24,175 nt of DNA from Bacteroidetes bacterium UBA2322 (GTDB taxonomy: Bacteria; Bacteroidota; Bacteroidia; Chitinophagales; UBA2359): positions 1-24,175 of the forward strand of contig DDVC01000063.1 of assembly GCA_002345145.1 (NCBI GenBank), given 5' to 3'. The notes below the pieces were generated by a model, which saw only the letters and a list, made by a program, of their open reading frames with translations, was not told the DNA's origin and did not search any database. The translations under genes were made by a program, and so were the position numbers. Within the stretch, counting starts at the first letter, position 1. Every line of letters starts with the position of its first letter. Shown here piece by piece: positions 1-10,528 of this stretch.

Positions 1-164
1 AAATCTGTCTCTATGTGCATCTCTGCCCGGTTGGGCGTTGCTGCTTATAGCATATAAAATTAGGGTGCAAACAAGTGGTTTAGCAAAAAAATTAAGCATA
101 GCGTTTGATTTTTACATTGGATTAGTCGGGTAGCACACGCACCCGACCAATCCAACATTGCTAA
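1..164. other. Intergenic edge of window with one strong hairpin
   Basis: No open reading frame here looks like a gene. The only structure I see is the hairpin at 117-155, described separately. The rest is AT-rich and may be the end of an intergenic region that continues outside the window. Confidence 0.5.
117..155 (-). terminator. Hairpin after the T9SS-tail gene, probable transcription terminator
   Basis: Arms 117-131 and 141-155 are 15 bp each with a single mismatch, around a 9-nt loop (132-140). The hairpin begins about 10 nt past the stop codon of the leftward gene at 165-560. The sequence after it on the minus strand (TGTAAAAATC) has no good U-run, so it may stop transcription weakly or protect the 3' end of the mRNA. 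Confidence 0.5.
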
Positions 165-560
165 TTAATGAATAATACTTAACTTTTGAGTTAGTACAGT
201 CCTATCTTGTTGCTTAACTACGGCATAATACAAACCAGTTGGCAGGTGTTGTATAGATATACGCATTTCGGTTTGTCGGCTTTGCATAGGCATATTCAGT
301 ACCTGTTGCCCCAGTGTATTGTATAAATACAAATTTGCTTCCTTTTGCAGGGATTCCGGCACACACAGGCGCACTTCATTAGTGGCAGGATTGGGTATAA
401 AACTAAAGGTAGTGGCGGCAGCGGGTGCATTTTTGTACTGCAAACCCTGTATGGCGCAGGCATCGGCATCGTTGTAGGCGGCATCGGCTACTAAGGCATA
501 CATGCCTCGGGCGCGGTACACCGCATTGCCACCGGGCGGAGAAAGTGGAAGTTTTTTCAT
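165..560 (-). CDS. Short protein or gene remnant ending in a T9SS type A sorting domain
   Basis: The 131-residue product ends in a recognisable T9SS type A C-terminal sorting domain: FIPNPATNEV, then LYNTLGQQVLN, then LPTGLYYAVV and a basic-to-hydrophobic tail. In this family such a domain directs export across the outer membrane of a protein that already has a Sec signal peptide. This product has none: after MKKLPLSPPGG there is no hydrophobic stretch. The frame is open 27 codons further upstream to an ATG at 641, but that extension is low-complexity and also has no signal peptide. I chose the ATG at 560 because the MKK start is the more natural one. The N-terminal 45 residues resemble the end of a larger exoprotein, so this is probably the 3' relic of a truncated gene. 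It could instead be an expressed small protein. Confidence 0.5.
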   Translation of the reverse strand: MKKLPLSPPGGNAVYRARGMYALVADAAYNDADACAIQGLQYKNAPAAATTFSFIPNPATNEVRLCVPESLQKEANLYLYNTLGQQVLNMPMQSRQTEMRISIQHLPTGLYYAVVKQQDRTVLTQKLSIIH

Positions 561-646
561 ACAAAATCGTTTTTGTTGTGATGAAAAAGTGAGTTTATGG
601 GTTTGATAAGAAGAGAAAAATTGGTTGTGCCCCAAATACATTTTTT

Positions 647-680
647 AAACCTTATAGGTTTTTAAAAACCCATAAGGTTT
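647..680. repeat. 34-bp near-perfect palindrome (REP-like)
   Basis: The left arm AAACCTTATAGGTTTTT (647-663) and the right arm AAAAACCCATAAGGTTT (664-680) are 17 bp each, with one mismatch and no loop. It lies just upstream of the open frame at 165-641. I infer a dispersed palindromic repeat of the kind common between Bacteroidota genes. It could also act as a bidirectional hairpin. Confidence 0.6.
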
Positions 681-876
681 ATCTGCCATGCAACTTGGGT
701 TTATCTGTGTATCTGAACGCAATTTTACGCAAAATAGTCAATAGTTTTACCGTTTTTTTTATCGTGATAGATACATTTTTTTTGTTTTAAAATGATATAT
801 GAAATTTTTCAGCATTTTTCCGGAAATTTTTTGTCATCAGAATTGTGTTGTTATTACCTCAGCCCTTTACCCATAA

Positions 877-1011
877 GGGAACCGGCTGTGGCGGGGCAGC
901 ATTTTTTCAGCAATTTTTGTGGCTTTACCATCCTATGCCCAAACATCGGGAATCGGGAGAACAAGCGCCTTCTGCGTTTTTGAATTGCTACGCTATTTAT
1001 TTCGGCAATAA
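877..1011 (+). pseudogene. Possible remnant of the 5' end of an exported-protein gene
   Basis: In frame +1 (877-1008, stop TAA at 1009) the translation contains SIFSAIFVALPSYAQ followed by TSGIG, which reads like a Sec signal peptide with an AxA-type/AQ cleavage site typical of Bacteroidota. There is no ATG in frame: a stop at 874-876 is followed by GNRLWRG. The frame then stops after about 24 residues beyond the putative cleavage site. I interpret it as a decayed gene start. A chance hydrophobic frame is possible in a sequence this short. Confidence 0.3.
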
Positions 1012-1039
1012 ACATTCACCATTCACTACCACGGTTGGT

Positions 1040-1069
1040 TTGATTTTATTGCGATAAGGTCTTATCTTA
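1040..1069 (+). promoter_or_regulatory. Weak candidate promoter of the GT-C/TPR gene
   Basis: TTG (1040-1042) is followed after 20 nt by TATCTTA (1063-1069), one base short of the Bacteroidota -7 consensus TAnnTTTG. The start codon is about 40 nt downstream. Confidence 0.3.
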
Positions 1070-1109
1070 ACGCCCGTTTGTTTACCTACCGCGCCACTCA
1101 ACTTTATTT

Positions 1110-3347
1110 ATGGCAAAGCCAATAACCGCACAGCCACACAGCCGGCTTCAAACTCCCTTTTATTATGCTTTATTAGTAGCCGGTATTGCCATATTATTAT
1201 ATGCCAATACGTTGGGGCACCATTACTGCTATGACGATTATGCGGTAATAGTAGATAACCCCGCCACCCAAAAAGGCTGGCAAGGAATACCCCAAATTTT
1301 TACCCAAAAAACCTACCTGCCCGATAGGGAAGTTTACCGCCCCCTTACACAAGCCACCTTTGCCGCCGAAGTTGCCCTGTATGGCAACAACCCAATGCCG
1401 GCGCATATTTTTAACGTACTGCTGTATGCAGCTACTTGTGTTGGGGTTTTTTACCTTTTTCATCTGCTTTTTGCCAATTTGGGCATTTGGCTGCCGGCAG
1501 GGGCTGCCCTGTTGTTTGCTGCCTTGCCCGTACACACTGAGGTAGTAGCCAACATAAAAAGCCGAGATGAGCTGCTCATGTTATTTTTTGGGTTGGGGGC
1601 ATTATTGGCGTGGGTAAAAGGACTGCAAACCCAAAAACTGCCCTACATAGGGTTAGCTTTAATAGCATTTACCGCAGCCGCATTGTGCAAAGAAAATGCC
1701 GTTACCTTATTAGGCATTATGGTTTTAGTAGCCTACTATGTAGCGGCGCACCCAAGGGCTACACTGAGTTTGTGGTGGAAAAAACACAAACCCGCTCTGC
1801 TTGCTACCTCCCTCATGGCAGGGTACCTGTGTTACCTGGCGCTTACCCTGCAAACCAAACAAATGGCATTGTATAACCTTGCCCTATTACTGCCTTTTTT
1901 AACGCTTAGTTTTGGGCTAAAATGGGCAGGTAAATGGAAACAGGCAGCCGCTCCGCTTACCGGCATGGTACTGTTGTTAGTGGCATGGGGCATAGGGCAG
2001 TATATGGCGGCAGTTGCCGTTGATACAGTTGCCGAAACTATTGCCCAACCGCCCACGCCCGCACAACCCGTACAAGCATTAAACAATATCCTCTTAGCCG
2101 CCCAATCCGGCGCGCAATTAGTGGCTACCATACTGCTCATTTTAGGTAAATACCTCCAATTATTGCTTTTTCCTATAATATTGGTTTACCACTACGGTTA
2201 TGCACAGTTGCCGGTTGCCAATTTTACCCACCCCTTAGTTTGGGTTAGCATAGGGCTGCATATAGGGCTGTTGTGGCTCATGGTTATGGGGCTTAAAAGA
2301 AAAAACGCAGCCGGTTTTGGTATTGCATTTTACTTTATTGCCCTATCGGTTTACAGCCATATAACCGCGCTGGCGCCTCCCGAAATAATCCTGCCAATAG
2401 GCAGCTCTTACCAACTTAAAATAAACGCCGCCCTCTACCAAACCCTGCCCGATACACTGGCAGAACGGTTTTTGTTACTGCCCTCCGCAGGCTTTTGCTT
2501 AGCAATGGTGTATGTAATAGGCTACCTTACCCAACAACTGACTTCTGCCCAACCGGCTAACAACCCCATGCTGAAACAGATTTTTAACGGCTCTATCATG
2601 CTGCTGCTGCTGCTGTATGGCGGTAAAACAATAGATAGAAATAAAGTATGGAAAAACAACGAAACCCTTTTTAGTTCCGATATAGTAAATATGCCCGATA
2701 ATGCTATGGGTTACGTATTTTACGCATCGGTTTGGAAAAACAAACTTGCCGCTGCCACCCACTCCGCAGAGGCACAAGAGTACGCACGCCGTTTTGAAAA
2801 TGCCCAACTCAAAGCCTTAGAAATTTACCCCAATTTTTTGTCTGCCCTGTTAACCTTAGGCAACTTTTACCTCCAAACTGCCCGATACAACGATGCCCTT
2901 ACCACTTTTACCAATGCCCTAAACCGTTTCCCCAAAGAACCCGCCGCACATTTTAACCTCGGCTTTTATTATTACGAACAACAACAATACCAGCAAGCGC
3001 TTCCCTATTTTAAAGAAGCCCTTGCCCTTGAACCTTTTTTTCCCGAAGCCTACCGGTATATGGCATGGAGCTATTTTAACCTCGGACTAACCGAAGATGC
3101 CGAAGCCATACTGCAACAAGGTGCAATACGCTACCCAAAAAAATCGCACTTTTTTGCCCTTTCCGCCCATTTTTACCTGCTTAGGCAACAGTACAGGCTT
3201 GCCCTTGCCACTGCACAAAAAGCCGCCGCCATTGACCCTGCCGATAAACAGGCGCTACAAACCATTATTGACGCTTACCTGAAATTAAATTTCCCCGATT
3301 CGGCTAACCTTTACCGCCAGCAACTTAAAAAGGTGAACAACGAGTAA
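1110..3347 (+). CDS. Polytopic GT-C-like membrane protein with C-terminal TPR repeats (TMTC-like)
   Basis: The 745-residue protein has many hydrophobic segments from about residue 17 to 510, then a soluble C-terminal part. The first extracytoplasmic loop carries YCYDDYAVIVDNP (about 39-51) and YRPLT (76-80). The acidic pair after the first membrane helix, the NP and the YRPLT are features of GT-C fold glycosyltransferases of the TMTC/DUF1736 type. The last 170 residues hold at least three tetratricopeptide repeats, seen for example in ALLTLGNFYLQTARYNDAL and AAHFNLGFYYYEQQQYQQAL. Eukaryotic TMTC proteins are O-mannosyltransferases. Bacterial relatives probably transfer a sugar from a lipid carrier to exported proteins or glycans, but donor and acceptor cannot be told here. 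The ATG at 1110 directly precedes the basic N-terminus and first helix. No neighbour clearly shares an operon with it. Confidence 0.75.
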   Translation: MAKPITAQPHSRLQTPFYYALLVAGIAILLYANTLGHHYCYDDYAVIVDNPATQKGWQGIPQIFTQKTYLPDREVYRPLTQATFAAEVALYGNNPMPAHIFNVLLYAATCVGVFYLFHLLFANLGIWLPAGAALLFAALPVHTEVVANIKSRDELLMLFFGLGALLAWVKGLQTQKLPYIGLALIAFTAAALCKENAVTLLGIMVLVAYYVAAHPRATLSLWWKKHKPALLATSLMAGYLCYLALTLQTKQMALYNLALLLPFLTLSFGLKWAGKWKQAAAPLTGMVLLLVAWGIGQYMAAVAVDTVAETIAQPPTPAQPVQALNNILLAAQSGAQLVATILLILGKYLQLLLFPIILVYHYGYAQLPVANFTHPLVWVSIGLHIGLLWLMVMGLKRKNAAGFGIAFYFIALSVYSHITALAPPEIILPIGSSYQLKINAALYQTLPDTLAERFLLLPSAGFCLAMVYVIGYLTQQLTSAQPANNPMLKQIFNGSIMLLLLLYGGKTIDRNKVWKNNETLFSSDIVNMPDNAMGYVFYASVWKNKLAAATHSAEAQEYARRFENAQLKALEIYPNFLSALLTLGNFYLQTARYNDALTTFTNALNRFPKEPAAHFNLGFYYYEQQQYQQALPYFKEALALEPFFPEAYRYMAWSYFNLGLTEDAEAILQQGAIRYPKKSHFFALSAHFYLLRQQYRLALATAQKAAAIDPADKQALQTIIDAYLKLNFPDSANLYRQQLKKVNNE

Positions 3348-3430
3348 TTAAGCAACCAACAACCGCCTAAAACACAACTTGCGCGTGCCGGTTTAGGGTA
3401 AAAAAGGAAGCACGTGCATAATTCGGCTCA

Positions 3431-3465
3431 TACTGACCCACCATTTAGGAGTATATTGACCCACC
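3431..3465. repeat. Paired direct repeats resembling an IS21-family end
   Basis: TACTGACCCACC (3431-3442) and TATTGACCCACC (3454-3465) match at 11 of 12 positions and are 23 bp apart. IS21-family elements carry several short, directly repeated transposase-binding sites inside each end, often containing TGACCC. No istA or istB gene is nearby, so this would be a solo end or a remnant. The assignment is inference. Confidence 0.4.
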
Positions 3466-3703
3466 CTTTGATTGGCAGAGGAGCGTGGCTTCAAAAAACC
3501 ATGCAACTCGCCTAAGCCGAGTTTATCGTTTTACCGGGCATTTTTTGATGCCTGTTTTGCAATAAATAATGCCAACTTTACCAAACCCTATGCCAATAGG
3601 GGTTAAAGGCGCAACATATAATATAAAACGCACAAATTTAAGGACAACAAAAGCCCGCTGCGCATTACCTGCCCCAAACTACCCGTAAGTGGTAAAAAGT
3701 ACT

Positions 3704-3711
3704 TATCTTTG
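3704..3711 (+). promoter_or_regulatory. -7 box of the thrA promoter
   Basis: TATCTTTG is an exact match to the Bacteroidota -7 consensus TAnnTTTG. It is 52 nt before the thrA ATG, giving a leader of roughly 45 nt, too short for a classical attenuator with a leader peptide. No clear TTG lies at the -33 spacing. Confidence 0.55.
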
Positions 3712-3763
3712 CGGCTTATTTTTGCCCTAAGCATGGCAATATATTTTTAAGCAACCTAAACGC

Positions 3764-6210
<2,447 letters not shown>

Positions 6211-6223
<13 letters not shown>

Positions 6224-7767
6224 ACTGCCTGTTTTGTGGTTTTAGCAACCGGCATTTCAGCATTAGCCCTATTGGGCAACAATTGGGTTAGGGGTTGGTT
6301 TTGGAGTTTGCTCTCAATCCATGCCATTATAAGCAGGTGGAAATAGGTATCTTTGTTGGCTCTTACGGCATCAAATAAAATGGCGTAATTTTGCAATACT
6401 GTTATTGCCTGCGCCGTATTGGTCTGTTGTAACCCCATTTTTTTAACCATATCTATAAACAGGGTTTCAAACCGGAGAGAAATATGGTTATCCTTAAAAA
6501 ACTGTTTCATGCGTGTTACCTGCTCTGCCATAATGGTACCTGTGTTGCCGGTTTCATACATAGCCAGTGCGTGGAGCATTTGTGCTTGCATTTGGATAGC
6601 AATATCGGGGCAAACCTCTGCCATGCCGTAAATTTTATTGATGTACACCATTAACTGCTCAAAATTGCCCGAAATAAAAAGTACCTGAGCAATTTCGGCA
6701 AGAATATGGGTAGTGTAGTAAGCATTGGTAAGCGTGGCAATATCGCGCTGTAAAATATCATCAATAACTGCAATTAGGTTGAGTGCATTGGTAAAAAGAA
6801 CTGTTTCTTTGTAGTACCTAAGTTCAATTAACAGCGCTCTGATACGCAGGTCTGATTGGAGCTGGTGGATATTGGCAAAGTGGTAAATGGCATCTATCTG
6901 TTTTAAAAAATCGCTCACCATAAGGGCATCGTCGTAGTAGTGCAGTTGCAGCGCCATATCGGCATGTTGTTGCAGGGCAGCCAAAAAGGCGTTCCATTCT
7001 ATTTCGGCATAATCGGCATGTTGGTAAAACAATTCCATAAGGGCTTTAGTATGTACAAAAGCCTCGCGCGGTTTATCGGAATTTTTAAAGATAATGGCTT
7101 TTATGGAGTGATACAGTACACGGGCATTGAGTGAGTAAGCAGCTCTTTCAGATTGTAAAAGCGGATGGTCAACAATGTGCATTAACCACTTTACCCTATC
7201 GGTTTTTACCGATGCCAAATACCCCCAGTTGCTCACTTTAAGGTACAGTTCTTTGTAAGCCCACAGGTTGTTGAGTTGTTCATAAAGCTGGCTTTGTTCA
7301 TAAAACAAGGTTTTACTTTGGGCGTCATAAGTAGCATTATCATTAAAATTTTCTAACAGTTTTTGTTCAAATTGGAGTATTTTTTCTAATTCGGGAAGTA
7401 AAAAATGTTGCTGTGCTATGGCTTTTGCTCGGGCAATTAAATCGGTATAATACTGCATTTGGTTTCGTTCAAACAAAACCTGTATTTGCGCCAGCAGGTG
7501 GTAAAGTTGAATAATAGGAGAGGCAGAAGTATTGGCATAAAACTCGGGTAATAGTGCAATAAGTTTCTCTTGGGCATCGGTATTAAAAGCTATTGCCGTT
7601 TCTTGGGTTGCATTACCCGAAAAAGAAAAAACTGGTTTTGCCAATTGATTGGCGGCAAGTTTGTCATAACAAGGTACTAAATGCGCATGTGATATAAGCA
7701 GCCACTCCCGAAATCGGTTTTTTTCGGCATCAGTCATAGACTGCAAAAGGGTTAGAGGTGTGTACAT
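6211..7767 (-). CDS. Uncharacterised alpha-helical (TPR-like) protein, last gene of the lipB cluster
   Basis: I do not recognise a specific function. The 518-residue product has no signal peptide or membrane segment and reads as helical throughout. It is rich in short Leu/Ala/Tyr helices such as YKELYLKVSNWGYLASV and LFISGNFEQLMVYINKIYGM, as in degenerate TPR or other helical-repeat scaffolds. Its start, LLQSMTDAEKNRFREWL, resembles the N-terminus (LLxxLxxxExxxFxxFL) of a widespread Bacteroidota family of helical-repeat proteins of unknown role. That link is from memory, not a search. The ATG at 7767 places this segment at the very N-terminus; an in-frame ATG at 7797 would add ten residues. 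The gene lies 71 nt after lipB on the same strand and is probably co-transcribed. Its last codons overlap the end of thrA. Confidence 0.7.
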
Positions 7768-7838
7768 AAGAAGGCTATTACCCCTAATAACAAACATGAA
7801 TTGTGCCAAGTGCAACAAAGGTTGCAAGCTTGCCTAAA

Positions 7839-8555
7839 TCAGTATTCCGGAACTGCTTCAAATAAACGGCAGAAATGGCGCAATAACCCATTTTTTACTT
7901 CTTCCATATTTACATGTTTTACACCCAGTTCAAGGTGGAGGGAGGTTACTGCTTTATCGGTAATACCACAGGGTATAATGTTGTTAAAATACGACAAGTC
8001 AGTATTTACATTAAAAGCCCAGCCGTGCATGGTAACCCATCGGCTGGCTTTTACGCCCATAGCACAAATTTTTCGGGCGCGGTGAGGTATTTGGGCATCA
8101 AGCCATACGCCGGTGCTGCCGGGCAGTCGTTCGGCGGTTATGCCATAGTCTGCCAAAGTACAAATAATCACCTCTTCCAGCGTGCGCATGTAGCGGTGAA
8201 TATCGGTAAAAAAGTTTTCAAGGTCTAAAATAGGGTAGCCTACTACTTGTTCGGGTCCGTGGTAGGTTATATCGCCGCCGCGGTTGGTATGAAAAAACGC
8301 TATGCCCTGCTCTTGGAGTTGCTCGGTATTGAGCAATAAATTGGTCAATGACCCTGTTTTACCCAGTGTATAAACGTGCGGGTGCGAGCAAAAAATGAGG
8401 TAATTGGGGGTATGCTGCGGTGTTTGGTGGGCTTCGAGCTTTCGGTTGGCTATTTTAATATCCACAATACTTTTGAGCAGGGCTTCTTGTTTGTCCCATG
8501 CTTCTTTGTATGGTATATTTCCCCAGTCTAAAAATTGAATACTACGGGATATCAT
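7839..8555 (-). CDS. lipB: Octanoyltransferase LipB
   Basis: LipB transfers octanoyl groups from acyl carrier protein to the lipoyl domains of 2-oxoacid dehydrogenases and the glycine cleavage H protein, the first step of endogenous lipoate synthesis. The 238-residue product shows the family motifs: RGGDITYHGPEQVVGYPI (92-109), RKICAMGVKAS with the catalytic Lys at 162, HGWAFNVNTDL (177-187) and IPCGI with the catalytic Cys at 196. These residues correspond to the Lys/Cys dyad of characterised LipB. I start it at the ATG at 8555; a TTG three codons upstream (8564) is in frame but sits in a TTAATTTG promoter-like sequence. No lipA (lipoate synthase) gene is adjacent. It lies between the alpha/beta hydrolase and the helical protein on the same strand. 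Confidence 0.95.
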   Translation of the reverse strand: MISRSIQFLDWGNIPYKEAWDKQEALLKSIVDIKIANRKLEAHQTPQHTPNYLIFCSHPHVYTLGKTGSLTNLLLNTEQLQEQGIAFFHTNRGGDITYHGPEQVVGYPILDLENFFTDIHRYMRTLEEVIICTLADYGITAERLPGSTGVWLDAQIPHRARKICAMGVKASRWVTMHGWAFNVNTDLSYFNNIIPCGITDKAVTSLHLELGVKHVNMEEVKNGLLRHFCRLFEAVPEY

Positions 8556-8632
8556 GGGTGGCAAATTAAGTGTATGGTAAAGGCAGTAAATACAGTTCTT
8601 ATATGGCGTGCGGTTAGAGGCATTTGGGCAGG

Positions 8633-9436
8633 TTACGGCAGGCTCAGAAACCGGCTAACGGCGTTGTAGAACGCCTCGGGCTGTTCGGCATGAATCCAGT
8701 GTCCGGCATTGGCAATGGTTTCAATAACGGAGTTAGGAAAAAAGTGTCGGATAGTGGATTCGTCTTCGGGCAATTCTATGTATTTAGGCGATTTTTCGCC
8801 TTTGAGAAAAAGAGCCGGGCAAACTCCTGTATCAAAAGGAGTAAGACTATTGGCTAAAATTTGGTTATAGTGTTGTTGCAGGGCAGGCACGTTGCATTTC
8901 CAGCCGTAGGTGCCGTCTTTGTGTCGGGTGAGGTTTTTGAGCAAAAACTGACGGGTTCCCCATTCGGGCACTAAGGGTTTCATTAGCTCGTCTGCCTCAT
9001 TTCGGGAGGTAATTTGGTAAATAGGCAATTGGGTAAAAGCATCAAAAATGGCATCGTGTCCGGCGGGGTAATCTTTGGGCGCTATATCAACCACCACTAA
9101 TTTAGCTACCATTTGCGGGTGCGAAACAGCAAACTGCATAGCGGTTTTACCGCCCATAGAATGGCCTATAATATGTGCCTTTGGCAGGTGGTGGTGGTGC
9201 ATAAAATCAAATAAATCATCGGCAAGCAGCGGGTAGTTAAAATCGGGTGAATGAAAAGACTTGCCATGGTTTCGCTGGTCAATGGTAAAAACCCGATGCG
9301 TTTCTGCAAACCTGATAGCCAGGGTTTGCCAGTTATCTAACATACCAAACAAGCCATGTAAAATGATGAGCGGAAAGTGGTGGCTATTGCCAAAAGATTT
9401 ATAGTTGAGCTGCACAGAGGGGTAGTTTTGGGGCAA
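8633..9436 (-). CDS. Alpha/beta-hydrolase fold esterase (YbfF-like)
   Basis: The 267-residue cytosolic protein has the layout of YbfF-type carboxylesterases. The oxyanion-hole HG sits in IILHGLFGMLDNW (25-36), followed by the strand-loop TIDQRNHGKS (51-60). The nucleophile elbow is GHSMGG with Ser93, and the catalytic His is probably H246 in NAGHWIHAEQP. The acid residue is not obvious by eye. YbfF-like enzymes hydrolyse short acyl esters or acyl-CoA thioesters; the natural substrate is unknown. The start is unusual: no ATG precedes the HG motif, and the plausible starts are TTG at 9436 (used here) or GTG at 9415. It begins 5 nt after the stop of the repeat protein, so co-transcription is likely. 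TACTTTTG (9441-9434), a possible -7 box, overlaps the TTG; if it is used, the GTG would be the start for that shorter transcript. Confidence 0.85.
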   Translation of the reverse strand: MPQNYPSVQLNYKSFGNSHHFPLIILHGLFGMLDNWQTLAIRFAETHRVFTIDQRNHGKSFHSPDFNYPLLADDLFDFMHHHHLPKAHIIGHSMGGKTAMQFAVSHPQMVAKLVVVDIAPKDYPAGHDAIFDAFTQLPIYQITSRNEADELMKPLVPEWGTRQFLLKNLTRHKDGTYGWKCNVPALQQHYNQILANSLTPFDTGVCPALFLKGEKSPKYIELPEDESTIRHFFPNSVIETIANAGHWIHAEQPEAFYNAVSRFLSLP

Positions 9437-9441
9437 AAGTA

Positions 9442-10521
9442 TCAGTAATTTTCGCCATTGTAATAAAATCGGGCTTCACCGTTTAAGATGTAATACATTA
9501 TAACCTTTCCCTGCACCTCAAAGTTTTCCACTATTTGGTCAGAAACGGTAACTTTTTTGCCCTCATAAAAAGCATACAATCTGTTATCAAAATCGGTGTA
9601 AGCAACCACGCCGTCAAACATTTTTACGGCGGGCGGGGTAAAAGTGGTTACTACCTGGTTTTTACCATTGTAAAACACGTTTAAAAATCCGCGCTCATCA
9701 ATATACATGAGGGTATTATCAAAAATTTCGTAGCTACGGGGCGGCACGGGCAGCAGTTCGCGGGTTTTGCCCTGCCAGTAAACATTAAACCCGTTCAGGT
9801 TGCTCACATAAGCCAATATATTATCGCCGGATTTATATGATTGTGGTTTTACGGTTTCTAATTGTTCTATGCCACCATCGTCATACACATACAACTCATT
9901 AAAGCGGTTCAAAAAAGCTACAAAGTTATTACCGGTTTTATACTCATTGGGCGGCGCATTATCTATGAGGGTAGTTTGGTTTTGGTAAATAATATAAAAA
10001 TTTTCACCTTCGGTTAGGTAGGTAATGGTATTATCATTGGCTCTAAATTCTCTTACGGGCTCATTGGTAGCCTCATAGAGTTCATTGTTATAAAAAACCT
10101 TTAAAAACCGGTCAAAATCAACAAAAGCCACAATACTGTCGCCAAGGGCATAGGTAGTATTTACCCCCAGGGCAAGGTCGCGTTTTTTTTCGTTGGCAAT
10201 AATGCGCAGTACGCCCCCTTCTAACGAAAGCAAATAATATCGGGTGGCTTGATACAGGTTCATCTGCGGCATATAGTTTAGAATTTGCTTCTTACCGTTG
10301 CCGTAGTAAATAATCTGATTAAGCGCATCGGTATAAAGGAGGTAATCGCCGCCCATTTGCAAGTTATTTACCGGCCGAGGCTCTAAGGCTTCTATCCTAC
10401 CCTTGTCAAAAACATAAAAACGACCAAATTTATCGGTAAAAGTAGCTACACCCTGAGCAGATAAAACCTGAACAGTAGCCACCACTAACAAAATCAACCA
10501 ACAAAAACGATTCACTTTCAT
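9442..10521 (-). CDS. Secreted protein made of about ten 35-residue tandem repeats
   Basis: I do not recognise a named family. The first 22 residues form a signal peptide (KVNRFCWLILLVVATVQVLSA), and the rest (to 359) is almost wholly one repeat, about nine and a half copies of roughly 35 residues. Each copy reads approximately [IV]xAYxDxxxxLxVFYxGK, then about 8 residues, then P, then [YF]xxGDN. Clear copies include ILAYVSNLNGFNVYWQGK and TLMYIDERGFLNVFYNGK. Alternating hydrophobic residues and many Tyr/Phe suggest beta-strands, so a beta-propeller or open beta-solenoid is likely. There is no lipobox and no T9SS tail, so it would be periplasmic or released. It is the first gene of a leftward cluster with the hydrolase, lipB and the helical protein. 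A canonical -7 box ends 7 nt before its ATG. Confidence 0.75.
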   Translation of the reverse strand: MKVNRFCWLILLVVATVQVLSAQGVATFTDKFGRFYVFDKGRIEALEPRPVNNLQMGGDYLLYTDALNQIIYYGNGKKQILNYMPQMNLYQATRYYLLSLEGGVLRIIANEKKRDLALGVNTTYALGDSIVAFVDFDRFLKVFYNNELYEATNEPVREFRANDNTITYLTEGENFYIIYQNQTTLIDNAPPNEYKTGNNFVAFLNRFNELYVYDDGGIEQLETVKPQSYKSGDNILAYVSNLNGFNVYWQGKTRELLPVPPRSYEIFDNTLMYIDERGFLNVFYNGKNQVVTTFTPPAVKMFDGVVAYTDFDNRLYAFYEGKKVTVSDQIVENFEVQGKVIMYYILNGEARFYYNGENY

Positions 10522-10528
10522 ACGCCTG

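Larger units (their letters stand above)
642..1109. other. Gene-poor interval with a palindrome and a signal-peptide-like fragment
   Basis: This 468-bp stretch has no convincing gene. It contains a 34-bp palindrome (647-680), an AT-rich run (720-850), a short frame resembling a signal peptide (877-1011) and a weak promoter candidate for the downstream GT-C/TPR gene (1040-1069). Confidence 0.6.
3348..3763. other. Intergenic interval with IS-end-like repeats and the thrA promoter
   Basis: There is no convincing gene in these 416 bp. It holds a pair of TGACCCACC direct repeats (3431-3465) and the -7 box of thrA (3704-3711). A weak CCTAAA/TTTAGG inverted repeat follows the upstream gene without a T-run, so I do not call it a terminator. 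Confidence 0.55.

Noticed and set aside
845..1057. 70-residue rightward frame with GGAAFFQQFLWLYHP, loosely like a cytochrome oxidase subunit I segment
   Set aside because: The resemblance needs two gaps and stops at once; another frame of the same DNA reads better as a signal peptide remnant.
2600..2620. Run of CTG triplets in the GT-C/TPR gene
   Set aside because: A short in-frame leucine run inside a membrane helix; no sign of a functional repeat.
3360..3400. CCTAAA/TTTAGG inverted repeat after the GT-C/TPR gene
   Set aside because: Only six pairs, a long loop and no T-run; too weak for a terminator.
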